Positions 9,691-19,077 are shown, numbered from the stretch's first letter. The stretch is DNA of 64,000 nt from Pseudarthrobacter oxydans (GCF_013314975.1 NZ_JABTYH010000022.1:1-64000); one strand, 5' to 3'. The notes: generated by a model from the sequence alone, not told the origin. Made by a program: numbers and translations.

Positions 9691-12228
9691 ATTGACCGGC
9701 CCGGCCTGGTGGACCAGTTCCCCGGGAACCGGTGCCGCTTCGGGCCGGTTGAGCTTGGCGCCCTCCACGTCCACGTCGGGCAGGATCCGGTCCAGCCACC
9801 GGGGCAGCCACCAGGACTTTTCACCCAGCAGGTACATCACGGCCGGAACGATGGTCATGCGCACCACGAAGGCGTCCAGGAGTACACCGAACGCCATCGC
9901 GAAGCCCAGCGGCCGGACCATGGTGAGGTGGCTGAAGATGAAGCCCGCGAACACGCTGACCATGATGATCGCGGCGGCGGTCACCACAGCGGCCGCGTGG
10001 CGGAAGCCCACCCGGACGGCTTCCTTGGCGGTGGAACCGTGCATGTACGCCTCCCGCATGCCCGAGGCGATGAACACCTGGTAGTCCATGGCCAGGCCGA
10101 ACAGCACACCGATCAGGATGATGGGCAGGAAGCTCAGCACGGCGCCGGGGTTGGCGACGTCAAACACGCCGCCGAGCCAGCCCCACTGGTAGACGGCCAC
10201 CACGGCGCCGAAGGCTGCGGCGAGCGAGAGGAGGAAACCGCCCGTGGCCAGCAGCGGCACCACGATGGAGCGGAAGACCAGCAGCAGCAGGATCAGGGAA
10301 AGCCCGACGACGATCGCCAGGTAGGGCGGCAGGGCGTCACCCAGCTTGGTGGAGACGTCGATGTTGCCGGCCGTCTGGCCTGTCAGGCCCATCGCCACAC
10401 CGTGCTCGGACTGGATGTCGTCATTGAGGCCGCGGAGTTCGGACACCACGTTGACGGTGCTGGCGCTGGCCGGGCCTTCCTCGGGGATGACCTGGAAGAC
10501 GGCGGTCCGGCGGTCCTCGCTGAGGGCAACCGGCACAGCGGCCACCACGTTGTCCACGGCGCGGAGCTGGTCGGCGACGTCGTATTGCAGGGTCTGTGCC
10601 TGGGCTTCATCGAGGCCGGCCGGGAACTCGCCCACGGCGACGATGGGGCCGGTGACGCCCTCGCCGAAGCTGCGGGCCGTGAGGTCATACGCCTGGTAGG
10701 CCTCGGAGTCCACGGGTTCGGAGCCGCCATCAGGCAGTGCGAGCTGCAGCTGGGTGGCCGGCAGCGCGAGGGTGCCCAGGAGGAGCACGCCGGCCAGGAG
10801 GGCCAGGATGGGGTGCCGGGTGACCAGGCCGCCCCAGCCACGGGTGCTGCGCTCGCGGTCCCTGGCCTCATCGGCTGCTTCGTGGCCGGGCTCCGCGTTG
10901 TGGGCATCGGCTTTGGCCCAGGCCCGCCGGGAGATAATGCGCCGGCCGATCAGGGACAGCATCGCGGGCGTCAGGGTGATGGCCACCAGGACGGCCACGG
11001 CAACGGTGCCGGCCGCGGCCAGGCCCATGACGGTGAGGAACGGCAGGCCCGGCACCACCAGTGCGGCGAGGGCGATGATCACGGTCAGGCCGGCGAAAAC
11101 CACGGCGTTGCCCGAGGTGCCGGTGGCCCGCGCCACGGATTCCTCCGGATCCATCCCGGCAAGGAGCTGCGTCCGGTGGCGGTTCACGATGAACAGGGAG
11201 TAATCGATGCCCACGGCCAGGCCCAGCATGAGGGCCAGCATGGGAGAGATGGAGCTCATGTCGAAGAGGCCGGACAGGGCGAACGTGATGCCGACCCCCA
11301 CGCCGACGCCCACCACGGCCATCAGCAGCGGCAGTCCGGCGGCGACAAGCGTGCCCAGCATCAGGATCAGGACCAGGGCTGCCACCGCAATGCCGATGAT
11401 CTCAGCGGCGCCGAAAAGTTCGGAGATGTCCTCGGTGATTTCCTTGCTGGCGTAGGCGGTGACGCCTGCGCCGGACGTCTCGTGGGCGATGTCCTGGACC
11501 TGCTGGCGGACCTCGGGGCTCAGGCCGTTGATGGAGGTGTTGAACTGGATTTGGGCCACGGCGGCGCGGCCGTCTTCGGACACGAACCGAATGGCCGAGG
11601 ACGCTTCTGCCTGGCGCTTGCCGAGTTCGAGCTTTGCCTTGCTGGTTTCCAGCTCCCGGGCGCCTGCCTCGAGCCTGGCCTGGCCCTCGGCCAGTGCCGC
11701 CTTTTGCTGGCCGAGCTGGGCCTCGATGAGTGTGGCAGGTGCGCCGGCTGCGGAAAGCTGCTGCTCTGCTGCGGCCAGCTGCGCCTGGCCGGCTTCGAGC
11801 TGGGCTTGGGAGGCGTCCAGCTGGGCCTGGCCCGCGGCAAGCTGCTGCTCGCCGTCGGTGATGGCCTGCCCTGCCTGGTCCACCTGGGCCTGCGTGGCGA
11901 AGGGATCCACGGTGCCGCGGACGTCCGGCACGGTCTCAAGCTTCCTGAGCGCATCCGTGACGGCGGTCCGGCTCTCGGCGGTAAAGCCGCCGTCGGGCGC
12001 CTCAAAAACGATGGTGGCCGTGCCTCCGGATGCCGAGGGAAGCTCTTCCTTCAGCTTGTCCGCGATCCGCTGCGTTTCGGTGCCGGGAATCTGGAAGTTG
12101 TTGGACAGTGTTCCGTGGAACGCTGCGGCGGCACCGCCCACGGCCAGCAGTGCGGCAAGCCAGAGGGAAATGACCAGCCAGCGCCGGCGGTAGGAGAACT
12201 TGCCCAGGCGGTAAAGGAACAGTGCCAT
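9688..12228 (-). CDS. MMPL/RND-family membrane transporter
   Basis: An 846-residue MMPL-type exporter with two six-helix halves. The first helix is at the N-terminus (RRRWLVISLWLAALLAVGG). Both halves carry the conserved GLAVGIDYSLFIVNRHR and GLAMDYQVFIASGMRE segments with the Asp-Tyr proton relay. The first extracytoplasmic loop contains a long Gln/Ala-rich coiled coil, about residues 110-210, with many AGQAQLEA-type repeats. Proton-driven export of lipids, siderophores or hydrophobic drugs is the family role; the substrate is unknown. The TetR gene ends 18 bases upstream on the same strand, so tetR-mmpL form an operon in which the regulator controls the pump. Confidence 0.88.
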   Translation of the reverse strand: MALFLYRLGKFSYRRRWLVISLWLAALLAVGGAAAAFHGTLSNNFQIPGTETQRIADKLKEELPSASGGTATIVFEAPDGGFTAESRTAVTDALRKLETVPDVRGTVDPFATQAQVDQAGQAITDGEQQLAAGQAQLDASQAQLEAGQAQLAAAEQQLSAAGAPATLIEAQLGQQKAALAEGQARLEAGARELETSKAKLELGKRQAEASSAIRFVSEDGRAAVAQIQFNTSINGLSPEVRQQVQDIAHETSGAGVTAYASKEITEDISELFGAAEIIGIAVAALVLILMLGTLVAAGLPLLMAVVGVGVGVGITFALSGLFDMSSISPMLALMLGLAVGIDYSLFIVNRHRTQLLAGMDPEESVARATGTSGNAVVFAGLTVIIALAALVVPGLPFLTVMGLAAAGTVAVAVLVAITLTPAMLSLIGRRIISRRAWAKADAHNAEPGHEAADEARDRERSTRGWGGLVTRHPILALLAGVLLLGTLALPATQLQLALPDGGSEPVDSEAYQAYDLTARSFGEGVTGPIVAVGEFPAGLDEAQAQTLQYDVADQLRAVDNVVAAVPVALSEDRRTAVFQVIPEEGPASASTVNVVSELRGLNDDIQSEHGVAMGLTGQTAGNIDVSTKLGDALPPYLAIVVGLSLILLLLVFRSIVVPLLATGGFLLSLAAAFGAVVAVYQWGWLGGVFDVANPGAVLSFLPIILIGVLFGLAMDYQVFIASGMREAYMHGSTAKEAVRVGFRHAAAVVTAAAIIMVSVFAGFIFSHLTMVRPLGFAMAFGVLLDAFVVRMTIVPAVMYLLGEKSWWLPRWLDRILPDVDVEGAKLNRPEAAPVPGELVHQAGPVN

Positions 12229-12246
12229 ATGAGGTGACCGATCTGA

Positions 12247-12951
12247 TCAGGAGGAACGGGAGGCTGAGGATGAGGGGGCGGGCGTGCCGCCGATGGTGAA
12301 ACCGGAACCGAGCAGGGCCATGGCATCGATCAGGAGCTGCCTGAGCTCCGCGAGGGATGCCGGTGAGAGGTCGGCGCCGCGGCGGAAAAACCAGACCTCC
12401 ATGGCGGCCTTGCCGCAGGAAATCACCGACCCCGCGAGGGCGCGGAGGTAGAGCTCGTCCGCTGCGCCGGGAGTGGCGGACGCACGGTCGCGGGCCACGG
12501 CGGTGATCTGTTCCCGGCAGTGGTCCCAGGCTTCCAGTTCGGAATGGGACATCAGGCTGCTCTGCTGGGTCAGTGTGAACAGTTCTGCCAGCGGGGCCAC
12601 CGTCATCGGGTCCGCAAGCGCCATGAGTGCCTCTTGGGCGGACTGGAGGACGGGTTCGTCCGCGGGCCGGAGCCTGAACTGCTGGATGGCGTTGTCCAGG
12701 AAGCCGTGGGTGACAGAGGCCAGCGCGGCATCGGTACTGCCGAAGTAGTTGAAGAAGGTCCGGCGTGAAATTCCGGCGGCGTCTGCGATGTCCTCGACGG
12801 TGAAGTTCCCTGGCCCCTTGCTGCGCAGGAGGGCCAGAGCGGCGTCAGTGATGGCCTGGCGGGTGGCGGCTTTGTTCAACTCCCGCCGGGAAGGCGGCGC
12901 AGGCGCCTGCGCGGCGGCTTCCGAGGGTGTGGGGTCTGCGGAAATTGTCAC
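12247..12951 (-). CDS. TetR family transcriptional regulator
   Basis: A 234-residue TetR-type repressor. The N-terminal helix-turn-helix includes ATRQAITDAALALLRSKG, FTVEDIADAAGISRRTFFNY and a Phe-Gly-Ser turn, preceded by a disordered 25-residue tail. The C-terminal ligand-binding domain is not specific to a known subfamily. It is first in an operon with the MMPL exporter and most likely represses both, being released by an exported substrate. The GTG start is preceded at exactly six bases by TAGTGT, and an inverted repeat covers the next 14 bases upstream, which fits autoregulation. Confidence 0.87.
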   Translation of the reverse strand: MTISADPTPSEAAAQAPAPPSRRELNKAATRQAITDAALALLRSKGPGNFTVEDIADAAGISRRTFFNYFGSTDAALASVTHGFLDNAIQQFRLRPADEPVLQSAQEALMALADPMTVAPLAELFTLTQQSSLMSHSELEAWDHCREQITAVARDRASATPGAADELYLRALAGSVISCGKAAMEVWFFRRGADLSPASLAELRQLLIDAMALLGSGFTIGGTPAPSSSASRSS

Positions 12952-12957
12952 CCTTTT

Positions 12958-12963
12958 ACACTA
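12958..12963 (-). promoter_or_regulatory. Leaderless -10 box of tetR
   Basis: TAGTGT on the gene strand, six bases before the GTG start codon. Confidence 0.5.
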
Positions 12964-12964
12964 C

Positions 12965-12978
12965 GTGCAAGTTTGCAC
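12965..12978. promoter_or_regulatory. Inverted-repeat operator of the tetR-mmpL operon
   Basis: GTGCAA-GT-TTGCAC has perfect six-base arms and lies directly upstream of the -10 box of tetR, so it falls in the -10/-35 spacer. This is where an autorepressing TetR protein would block transcription. Confidence 0.6.
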
Positions 12979-13114
12979 TCTGGGCAACTTACTTTCACAG
13001 CAGAATGAAAGGTTCCGGACAGCTCTTCCATGAGTTGCTTGCCGATGCTGGAAGTGTCCCGAGAAGGACTAAAGATCAGCAGCCGTCCCGGACGGCAGTA
13101 CCAGGAGACAAGAA

Positions 13115-13678
13115 ATGTCACGCACAAAGAAAATGACCCTCGGCCTGTCAGCTACGGCGCTGGCCCTTGGAGCCGGAATCGGCGTTGCCGGCATGGCCTC
13201 CGCCACCACAACACCGGCTCCCACTCCGAGCGCGAGCGCGAGCGCATCGGCCGACGGCAGCACCAGCACCATGCCCGGCGGCATGGGCAAGCACGGCGGC
13301 CGGGGCGGTGAGCGGGGAATTGCCCAGGCGTCCGCGCTGGCGGAGAAGCTGGGTGTTGAGGAAGCAAAGGTGACGGAGGCCCTGCAGGCCTTCCGCGATG
13401 CCAACAAGCCTGCCGGTCCTCCGGCGGAGGGGGAGAAGCCTGATGCAGCCACCCGCGAGGCCGCCCTTGCGAAGTCGCTGGCTGAATCGCTTGGCATCGA
13501 GGAATCCAAGGTCACCGCGGCGCTGGAGGAGCTCCGCAGCGAGCGGCAGGCAGAAAAGGCGGCGGGTCTCAAGACCCGGCTGGACCAGGCGGTCGCGGAC
13601 GGGAAGCTGACGCAGGCGGAGGCGGACGCCGTCACCAAGGCGGTGGAGAACGGCGTGATCGGCGGCGGCGGGCACTGA
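13115..13678 (+). CDS. Small secreted helical-repeat protein
   Basis: A 187-residue protein with a signal sequence (MSRTKKMTLGLSATALALGAGIG, cleavage near MASA), a Ser/Ala/Pro-rich linker, a Gly/His-rich stretch and two copies of a helical repeat: LAEKLGVEEAKVTEAL near residue 77 and LAESLGIEESKVTAAL near residue 124. A third helical region (DGKLTQAEADAV) precedes the end. It should be exported to the wall or medium. No function is known to me; the repeats resemble the short helix-turn-helix units of several uncharacterised secreted proteins. AGGAGA lies ten bases before the ATG. It is transcribed alone and convergent with the DAACS symporter, with a strong shared terminator. Confidence 0.7.
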   Translation: MSRTKKMTLGLSATALALGAGIGVAGMASATTTPAPTPSASASASADGSTSTMPGGMGKHGGRGGERGIAQASALAEKLGVEEAKVTEALQAFRDANKPAGPPAEGEKPDAATREAALAKSLAESLGIEESKVTAALEELRSERQAEKAAGLKTRLDQAVADGKLTQAEADAVTKAVENGVIGGGGH

Positions 13679-13735
13679 CCGCACGCCTGGCCTCCTGCCG
13701 GGCAGCGCCTTGCACAGAGATGGCGCTTCACACAG

Positions 13736-13777
13736 AAAGAAGTCCCCGGGAACCGTTGGGTTCCCGGGGACTTCTTT
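13736..13777. terminator. Strong bidirectional terminator
   Basis: A perfect 19-pair stem (AAAGAAGTCCCCGGGAACC with its complement) and a four-base GTTG loop. The A-rich base on one side and T-rich base on the other let it work in both directions. It sits between the convergent secreted-protein and symporter genes. Confidence 0.9.
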
Positions 13778-13798
13778 GTGGTGGGTGAGCAGGGGCCT

Positions 13799-15238
13799 TT
13801 AGGCCTTCGCATCCTCAAGGTGGCGCGGAGCGGTGTCCGTGGTGGTGCCGTCCTGGGGAGCGGCGTCAGCGTCGAAGCTGTCGTCGACAAACGGTGTGCC
13901 GTTGCGGGGCGCGTTGTACAGGTGCTCGTCCAGGATGCCCTGGCGCTTGGCCACGATGGTGGGAACCAGGGCCTGGCCGGCCACGTTGACCGCGGTGCGG
14001 CCCATGTCCAGGATCGGGTCAATGGCCAGGAGCAGTCCGACGCCGGCCAGCGGCAGTCCCAGCGTGGACAGCGTCAGCGTAAGCATCACCACGGCGCCGG
14101 TGGTGCCGGCCGTGGCGGCGGAACCAAGCACGGAAACCAGGGCGATCAGCAGGTACTGGGTGAAGTCCAGCTGGATTCCGAAGAACTGGGCCACGAAGAT
14201 GGCTGAGATCGCGGGGTAGATTGCGGCGCAGCCGTCCATCTTGGTGGTGGCTCCCAGCGGCACGGCGAAGGAGGCGTAGGCGCGGGGGACGCCCAGGCTG
14301 CGCTCGGTGACGCGCTGGGTCAGCGGCAGGGTGCCCACGGAGGAGCGGGAGACGAAGGCCAGCTGGACGGCGGGCCACACGCCCGAGAAGTACTGCTTGA
14401 CCGAGAGGCCATGGGCTCGGACCAGGATGGGGTACACCGCGAAGATGACCAGGGCCAGGCCAACGTAGATGGCGAAGGTGAACTTGCCCAGGGAACCGAT
14501 GGTGTCCCAGCCGTAGACGGCAACGGCGTTGCCGATGAGGCCCACAGTGCCCAGCGGGGCGATCCGGATGATCCACCACAGCACCTTCTGGATGACGGCC
14601 AGCGCCGAAGCGTTCAGGTTCAGGAAGGGCTCGGCAGCCTTGCCTACCTTGAGTGCGGCAACACCGACGGCGATGGCGATCACGAGGATCTGGAGCACGT
14701 TGAAGCTGACGGAGGTGGTGACCGCGCCGGATTCGGCAACGGTGGAGCTGGCGCCGAGTCCCAGGAAGTTCTTGGGGAACAGGCCCACCAGGAAGGCCCA
14801 CCAGTCACCGGACTTGCCGGAGTACTTGGCTTCCTCTGAGATGCCGGTGTTGGCACCGGGCTGCAGCAGGACACCCAGGCCGATGCCGATCAGCACGGCG
14901 ATCAGGGACGTGATGGCAAACCACAGCAGGGTGTTCCAGGCGAGCTTGGCGGCGTTGGACACCTGGCGCAGGTTCGAGATGGAGCTGACCACCGCGGTGA
15001 AGATCAGGGGTACGACGGCGGTCTGCAGCAGCGACACGTAGCTTGAGCCGATGGTCTGCAGCGTGGCGCCAAGGGCATTGGGGCTGGCTTTGGTGCTGCC
15101 GGTGTACTTGGCCAGCAGGCCGAGGCCGAGCCCGACGATGAGGGCGGCGATGATCTGGAAGCCGAACGAGCCAGCCCATTTGGGCAGCTGGAAGCCGGTC
15201 TTTCCTGCGGGGGGAGGGGTGCTTGTCTGAGTGCTCAC
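13799..15238 (-). CDS. Dicarboxylate/amino acid:cation symporter (DAACS family)
   Basis: A 479-residue transporter of the GltP/DctA/SstT family. It has the serine-rich re-entrant loop SRSSVGTLPLT, the MDGCAAIYPAISAIFVAQFFG segment and the GAVVMLTLTLSTLGLPLAGVGLLLAIDPILDMGRTAVNV segment with the conserved helix 8 Asp residues. It takes up glutamate, aspartate, serine or C4-dicarboxylates with protons or sodium. The C-terminal 60 residues are polar and acidic. The start is GTG; TAGCGT lies exactly six bases upstream, indicating a leaderless mRNA. Transcribed alone. Confidence 0.88.
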   Translation of the reverse strand: MSTQTSTPPPAGKTGFQLPKWAGSFGFQIIAALIVGLGLGLLAKYTGSTKASPNALGATLQTIGSSYVSLLQTAVVPLIFTAVVSSISNLRQVSNAAKLAWNTLLWFAITSLIAVLIGIGLGVLLQPGANTGISEEAKYSGKSGDWWAFLVGLFPKNFLGLGASSTVAESGAVTTSVSFNVLQILVIAIAVGVAALKVGKAAEPFLNLNASALAVIQKVLWWIIRIAPLGTVGLIGNAVAVYGWDTIGSLGKFTFAIYVGLALVIFAVYPILVRAHGLSVKQYFSGVWPAVQLAFVSRSSVGTLPLTQRVTERSLGVPRAYASFAVPLGATTKMDGCAAIYPAISAIFVAQFFGIQLDFTQYLLIALVSVLGSAATAGTTGAVVMLTLTLSTLGLPLAGVGLLLAIDPILDMGRTAVNVAGQALVPTIVAKRQGILDEHLYNAPRNGTPFVDDSFDADAAPQDGTTTDTAPRHLEDAKA

Positions 15239-15244
15239 CCGAAT

Positions 15245-15250
15245 ACGCTA
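15245..15250 (-). promoter_or_regulatory. Leaderless -10 box of the DAACS symporter gene
   Basis: TAGCGT on the gene strand, six bases before the GTG. Confidence 0.5.
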
Positions 15251-15443
15251 AGGGCCATTCGCATACCACGGCGAACGAACATTGAGAAATATTACGCTCC
15301 CCATGTTTCCACTGAAGCCAAAAATCCCTGTGAGGACAAGGGTTTCAGCCCCCTATGTTAAGTATTCCCGGCCCTGCTGTGGTTAATGTCTCTCTGTTGC
15401 AGGGGCAAAAGGCCCGACGTGGGTGCCTTCCGGCAGCTTGCTC

Positions 15444-15496
15444 CCCACCGGCTCCCTAGCCTCGCAAGCTCGGCCAGGGAACCCTGCCGGCGTGGG
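15444..15496 (-). terminator. Long imperfect hairpin downstream of the DUF885 gene
   Basis: CCCAC, CGGC and TCCCTaGCC segments pair with the matching segments on the other side, leaving a ten-base loop and small bulges. It lies 16 bases after the DUF885 stop codon and has no T tract. It may be a factor-assisted terminator or a dispersed palindromic repeat. Confidence 0.4.
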
Positions 15497-15511
15497 CCCA
15501 TTCAGTGGAAC

Positions 15512-17194
15512 TCAGAGCAGCGCCCGCCTGAGCGTGTCGAGCCCGACTGAGCCGATGTTGAGTGCCCTTGTGTGGAACTCCTTGAGGTCAAACCCGGGGC
15601 GTGCCTCGAGTTCCGCGCGGATCTGTTCCCAGAGCCGCTGGCCCACTTTGTAGGACGGTGCCTGGCCCGGCCAGCCCAGGTAGCGCGTGAACTCGAAGTT
15701 GAGCTGTCCTTCGCTGATGGGCAGGTTCTCCTTCAGGAACTCATAGCCCTTGTCCGGGGTCCAGGTGCCAGAGCCCCAGCGCCCGGGGACTTCCAGCTCA
15801 AGGTGGACGCCGATGTCGAACACCACGCGGGCGGCCCGCATCCGTTGCATGTCCAGCATGCCCATGTGGTCGCCGGGATCGTTGAGGTAGCCCAGTTCCT
15901 GCATGAGGTTTTCCGCGTACAGCGCCCAGCCTTCGCCGTGGCCGGAGGTCCAGCAGACGTTGCGCCGCCATTTGTTCAGCAGTTCGCGGCGGTAGGTGGC
16001 GGTGGCCACCTGGAGGTGGTGGCCCGGAACGCCCTCGTGGTAGACGGTGGTGGTTTCGGCCCAGGTGGTGAAGGTGTCCTCGCCGGCGGGGACGGACCAC
16101 CACATGCGGCCGGGGCGGCTGAAGTCATCCGAGGGGCCGGTGTAGTAGATGCCCCCTTCGTCGGTGGGCGCGATCAGGCATTCCAGCTTCTTCATGACGT
16201 CCGGGATGTCGAAGTGGACGCCGGCGAGTTCGGCCACGGCTTTGTCTGAAAGCTCCTGCATCCATTCCCTCAGCGCCTCCTTTCCTTTCAGCTGGCGCGC
16301 GGGGTCGTTGTCCAGGATCTCCTTGGCCTCGGCGATGGTGGCGCCCGCCTTGATGGTGTCCGCCACCTGTTCCTGCCGTGCGATGAGCCTGTCCAGTTCC
16401 TCCACGCCCCAGGCGTAGGTCTCTTCCAGGTCAACCGTCGCGCCAAGGAACGAGCGGGAGGCGAGGGCGTAGCGCGCCCTGCCCACGGCGTCCTTCTGGG
16501 GCGCGGCGGGCAGCAGCTCCGCGCGGAGGAACTCGGCCAGCCCGGCGTACGCTGCCCGGGCGGCGGCAGCGCCGGCGTCGAGCTCTTCCTGGACGGCGGC
16601 GGGCAGCGGCCCGGCGGCCGTGGCTGCCCCTGCCGCGAGCTTCGCAAAGAAGCCGTCCCCGGCGGCGTACTTTGTGACCTGCTCAATGACGATCCTGACC
16701 TGGCGCACCGCGGCGACCCGGCCGGCGTCCTTCGCCTGGCGCAGGGATTCGGTGTAGCCGGCGATGGCTGCGGGAACGTTGGACGCGCGGCCGGCAATGT
16801 GCTGCCAGTCCTCCACGGTCTCCGTCGGCATGAGGTCGAAGATGGCGCGGATGTCCTGGGCCGGGGAGGCGATGTTGTTCAGGTCGGCGTAATCCCAGCC
16901 CGAGGCGTGGATCAGCAGCTGCAGGCCCAGCCGCTCCTGCATGGCGTCGAGCGTCACGGCGTCAACATCGTCCTCCGGCTCGAGGCCTTCGAGGTCGGTC
17001 AGTGCCTTGCGCGCGGCCTCTGCAAATTCGGCAATGCCGGCGGGGGAGAAGTCCTGGTATTCGGTTTCGTGCCCGGGGACGCCGAGGGTAGTGGCGAAGG
17101 ACGGGTTGAGCCTGATGAGGGTGTCGGTGTAGTCATCTGCGACGGCGTCGATGCGGGTATGCGGGCGGGCGGCAGGAGAGGTGTCTGTAGTCAC
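15512..17194 (-). CDS. DUF885 family zinc peptidase-like protein
   Basis: A 560-residue DUF885 protein. The central VYHEGVPGHHLQVA motif (HExxxGHH) is a putative zinc site, and GEGWALYAENLMQELGYL supplies a further Glu, as in M3/M32-like gluzincins and angiotensin-converting-enzyme-like folds. Family members are annotated as dipeptidyl or cytosolic carboxypeptidases, but few are characterised. No signal peptide is seen, so it is probably cytoplasmic. The GTG start has TAGTCT exactly six bases upstream, indicating leaderless transcription. It follows accE on the same strand after 69 bases. Confidence 0.82.
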   Translation of the reverse strand: MTTDTSPAARPHTRIDAVADDYTDTLIRLNPSFATTLGVPGHETEYQDFSPAGIAEFAEAARKALTDLEGLEPEDDVDAVTLDAMQERLGLQLLIHASGWDYADLNNIASPAQDIRAIFDLMPTETVEDWQHIAGRASNVPAAIAGYTESLRQAKDAGRVAAVRQVRIVIEQVTKYAAGDGFFAKLAAGAATAAGPLPAAVQEELDAGAAAARAAYAGLAEFLRAELLPAAPQKDAVGRARYALASRSFLGATVDLEETYAWGVEELDRLIARQEQVADTIKAGATIAEAKEILDNDPARQLKGKEALREWMQELSDKAVAELAGVHFDIPDVMKKLECLIAPTDEGGIYYTGPSDDFSRPGRMWWSVPAGEDTFTTWAETTTVYHEGVPGHHLQVATATYRRELLNKWRRNVCWTSGHGEGWALYAENLMQELGYLNDPGDHMGMLDMQRMRAARVVFDIGVHLELEVPGRWGSGTWTPDKGYEFLKENLPISEGQLNFEFTRYLGWPGQAPSYKVGQRLWEQIRAELEARPGFDLKEFHTRALNIGSVGLDTLRRALL

Positions 17195-17200
17195 CCTCAG

Positions 17201-17206
17201 AGACTA
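17201..17206 (-). promoter_or_regulatory. Leaderless -10 box of the DUF885 gene
   Basis: TAGTCT on the gene strand, six bases before the GTG start. Confidence 0.5.
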
Positions 17207-17263
17207 ACGGCGCTGCGGCTCTTCCGGACAGGCCCACGCCGCCGGAGCGTGCGGCAGGCCCCG

Positions 17264-17497
17264 CTAGCCGCGGCTCCGCTTCCACGCGCCGGGACCCGGG
17301 GTGGGGTCCAGTCTCAGCTGCTGGCGGCGGACCCAGTGCCGGACCGGCGGCTTGTCCGTCCCGGTGTTCTGGACGCCGCCCAAGGAAAGCACGACGGCGG
17401 TCAGCGCCGCCAGCTCCTCGGCTGTCGGCTGCCCTTTCACCACTGAGAGGAGGGGCGTGGCGGGTGCGTTGTTGTCGCCAGCAGGCTCGGTGGTCAC
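17264..17497 (-). CDS. accE: Acyl-CoA carboxylase epsilon subunit
   Basis: A 77-residue protein with the actinobacterial epsilon-subunit pattern: [18 protein letters not shown] followed by a basic tail containing a W-R-R segment. Epsilon subunits bridge the alpha and beta chains of some actinobacterial acyl-CoA carboxylases and raise their activity. The GTG start overlaps the accD stop codon (GTGA), so it is translationally coupled to accD. Small and easily missed, but position and motif make the call secure. Confidence 0.88.
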   Translation of the reverse strand: MTTEPAGDNNAPATPLLSVVKGQPTAEELAALTAVVLSLGGVQNTGTDKPPVRHWVRRQQLRLDPTPGPGAWKRSRG

Positions 17498-19077
17498 AGC
17501 GGAATGTTCCCATGCTTCTTGGTGGGGAGGCTGGCGCGCTTGTCGCGCAGGGCGCGCAGGCCCCTGATGATCTGCAGCCGGGTTTCGGAGGGGGCGATGA
17601 CGGCGTCAACGTACCCGAGTTCCGCCGCCTGGTAGGGGTTGAGGAGCTCCTCCTCGTACTGCCGGATCACTTCGGCGCGCCGTGCCTCGACGTCGCCGCC
17701 GGCCTCCGCCACCGCGGCGAGGTCGCGGCGGTACAGGATGTTGACGGCGCCCTGGGCGCCCATGACGCCGATCTGGGCGGTGGGCCAGGCCAGGTTCAGG
17801 TCTGCGCCGAGTTTTTTGGAGCCCATCACGATGTAGGCGCCGCCGTAGGCCTTGCGGGTGATTACGGTGAGCTTGGGCACGGTGGCCTCGGCGTAGGCGT
17901 ACAGGAGTTTGGCTCCGCGGCGGATGATGCCCTGGAATTCCTGGTCCTTGCCGGGAAGGAAGCCGGGCACGTCCACCAGGGTAATGATGGGAATGTTGAA
18001 CGCGTCGCAGTGCCGGACGAACCGGGCGGCCTTTTCCGACGCCGCGATGTCCAGGGTGCCGGCGAACTGCAGGGGCTGGTTGGCAACGATGCCCACCGTA
18101 TGGCCTTCCACCCGGCCGTACCCGATCATGACGTTTGGCGCGTACAGGGACTGCATTTCCAGGAAGTGGCCGTCGTCCACGATCTGCTCAACCACCGTGC
18201 GCATGTCATAAGGCTGGTTGGCGGAGTCGGGGATGAGCGCATCCAGGGCGAGGTCGTCGTCGTCGAGTTCCAGTTCCTGGGTGTGCTCCAGGACGGGTGC
18301 CTCGGACAGGTTGTTGGACGGCAGGAAGTCCAGCAGTTCGCGGACGAACTCGATGGCGTCCCCTTCGTCGGAGGCAAGGTAGGTGGACGTTCCCGTGGTG
18401 GCGTTGTGCTGCCGGGCGCCGCCGAGGGTTTCCATGTCAACGTCCTCGCCGGTCACCGTCTTGATGACGTCCGGGCCGGTAATGAACATGTGGGAGGTCT
18501 TGTCCACCATCACCACGTAGTCGGTGAGGGCAGGGGAGTAGGCGGCCCCGCCGGCCGAGGGGCCCATGATCAGGGAGATCTGCGGGACGACGCCGGAGGC
18601 GTGGACGTTGTTGCGGAAGATGTCCGCGAACATCGCCAGGGAGGCCACGCCTTCCTGGATACGGGCTCCGCCGCCGTCAAGGATGCCGACGACGGGGCAG
18701 CCGTTGCGCAGCGCAAACTCCTGCACCTTGACAATTTTTTCGCCATTGACCTGGCTGAGCGAGCCGCCGTAGACGGAAAAATCCTGGCTGTAGACGGCCA
18801 CCAGGCGGCCGTCCACGGTGCCGTAGCCGGAAACCAGGCCGTCGCCCAGCGGCTTCTTCTTCTCCATGCCGAACGCTGTGGATCGGTGCACTGCCAGGGC
18901 ATCGAACTCCACGAACGAGTCCTCATCCAGCAGGAGGCCGATGCGCTCCCGGGCGGTGTTCTTGCCGCGGGCGTGCTGCTTTTCGATGGCTTCGGGGCCG
19001 GAGGGCTGTTCGGCACGCGCCTGGCGGTCGCGGAAATCGGCGATCTTTCCCGCTGTCGTTGTCAGATCGTGGCTCAT
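17494..19077 (-). CDS. accD: Acyl-CoA carboxylase beta subunit (carboxyltransferase)
   Basis: A 527-residue carboxyltransferase of the PccB/AccD5 type with two crotonase-fold halves. The first contains [18 protein letters not shown], the [10 protein letters not shown] oxyanion segment and [15 protein letters not shown]; the second contains [13 protein letters not shown] and [14 protein letters not shown]. It transfers carboxyl from the biotin of the alpha chain to acetyl- or propionyl-CoA. The ATG at 19077 has GGAGA upstream; an in-frame ATG 30 codons earlier lacks conserved sequence. It is coupled to accE. The palindrome shared with accA3 lies 139 bases upstream. Confidence 0.93.
   Translation of the reverse strand: MSHDLTTTAGKIADFRDRQARAEQPSGPEAIEKQHARGKNTARERIGLLLDEDSFVEFDALAVHRSTAFGMEKKKPLGDGLVSGYGTVDGRLVAVYSQDFSVYGGSLSQVNGEKIVKVQEFALRNGCPVVGILDGGGARIQEGVASLAMFADIFRNNVHASGVVPQISLIMGPSAGGAAYSPALTDYVVMVDKTSHMFITGPDVIKTVTGEDVDMETLGGARQHNATTGTSTYLASDEGDAIEFVRELLDFLPSNNLSEAPVLEHTQELELDDDDLALDALIPDSANQPYDMRTVVEQIVDDGHFLEMQSLYAPNVMIGYGRVEGHTVGIVANQPLQFAGTLDIAASEKAARFVRHCDAFNIPIITLVDVPGFLPGKDQEFQGIIRRGAKLLYAYAEATVPKLTVITRKAYGGAYIVMGSKKLGADLNLAWPTAQIGVMGAQGAVNILYRRDLAAVAEAGGDVEARRAEVIRQYEEELLNPYQAAELGYVDAVIAPSETRLQIIRGLRALRDKRASLPTKKHGNIPL

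Noticed and set aside
9004..12237. A 1,077-codon open frame on the plus strand opposite maf and the MMPL gene
   Set aside because: It is the mirror of GC-rich codon usage. The product is a Gly/His/Gln-rich string with no domain, while the minus strand encodes complete Maf and MMPL proteins.
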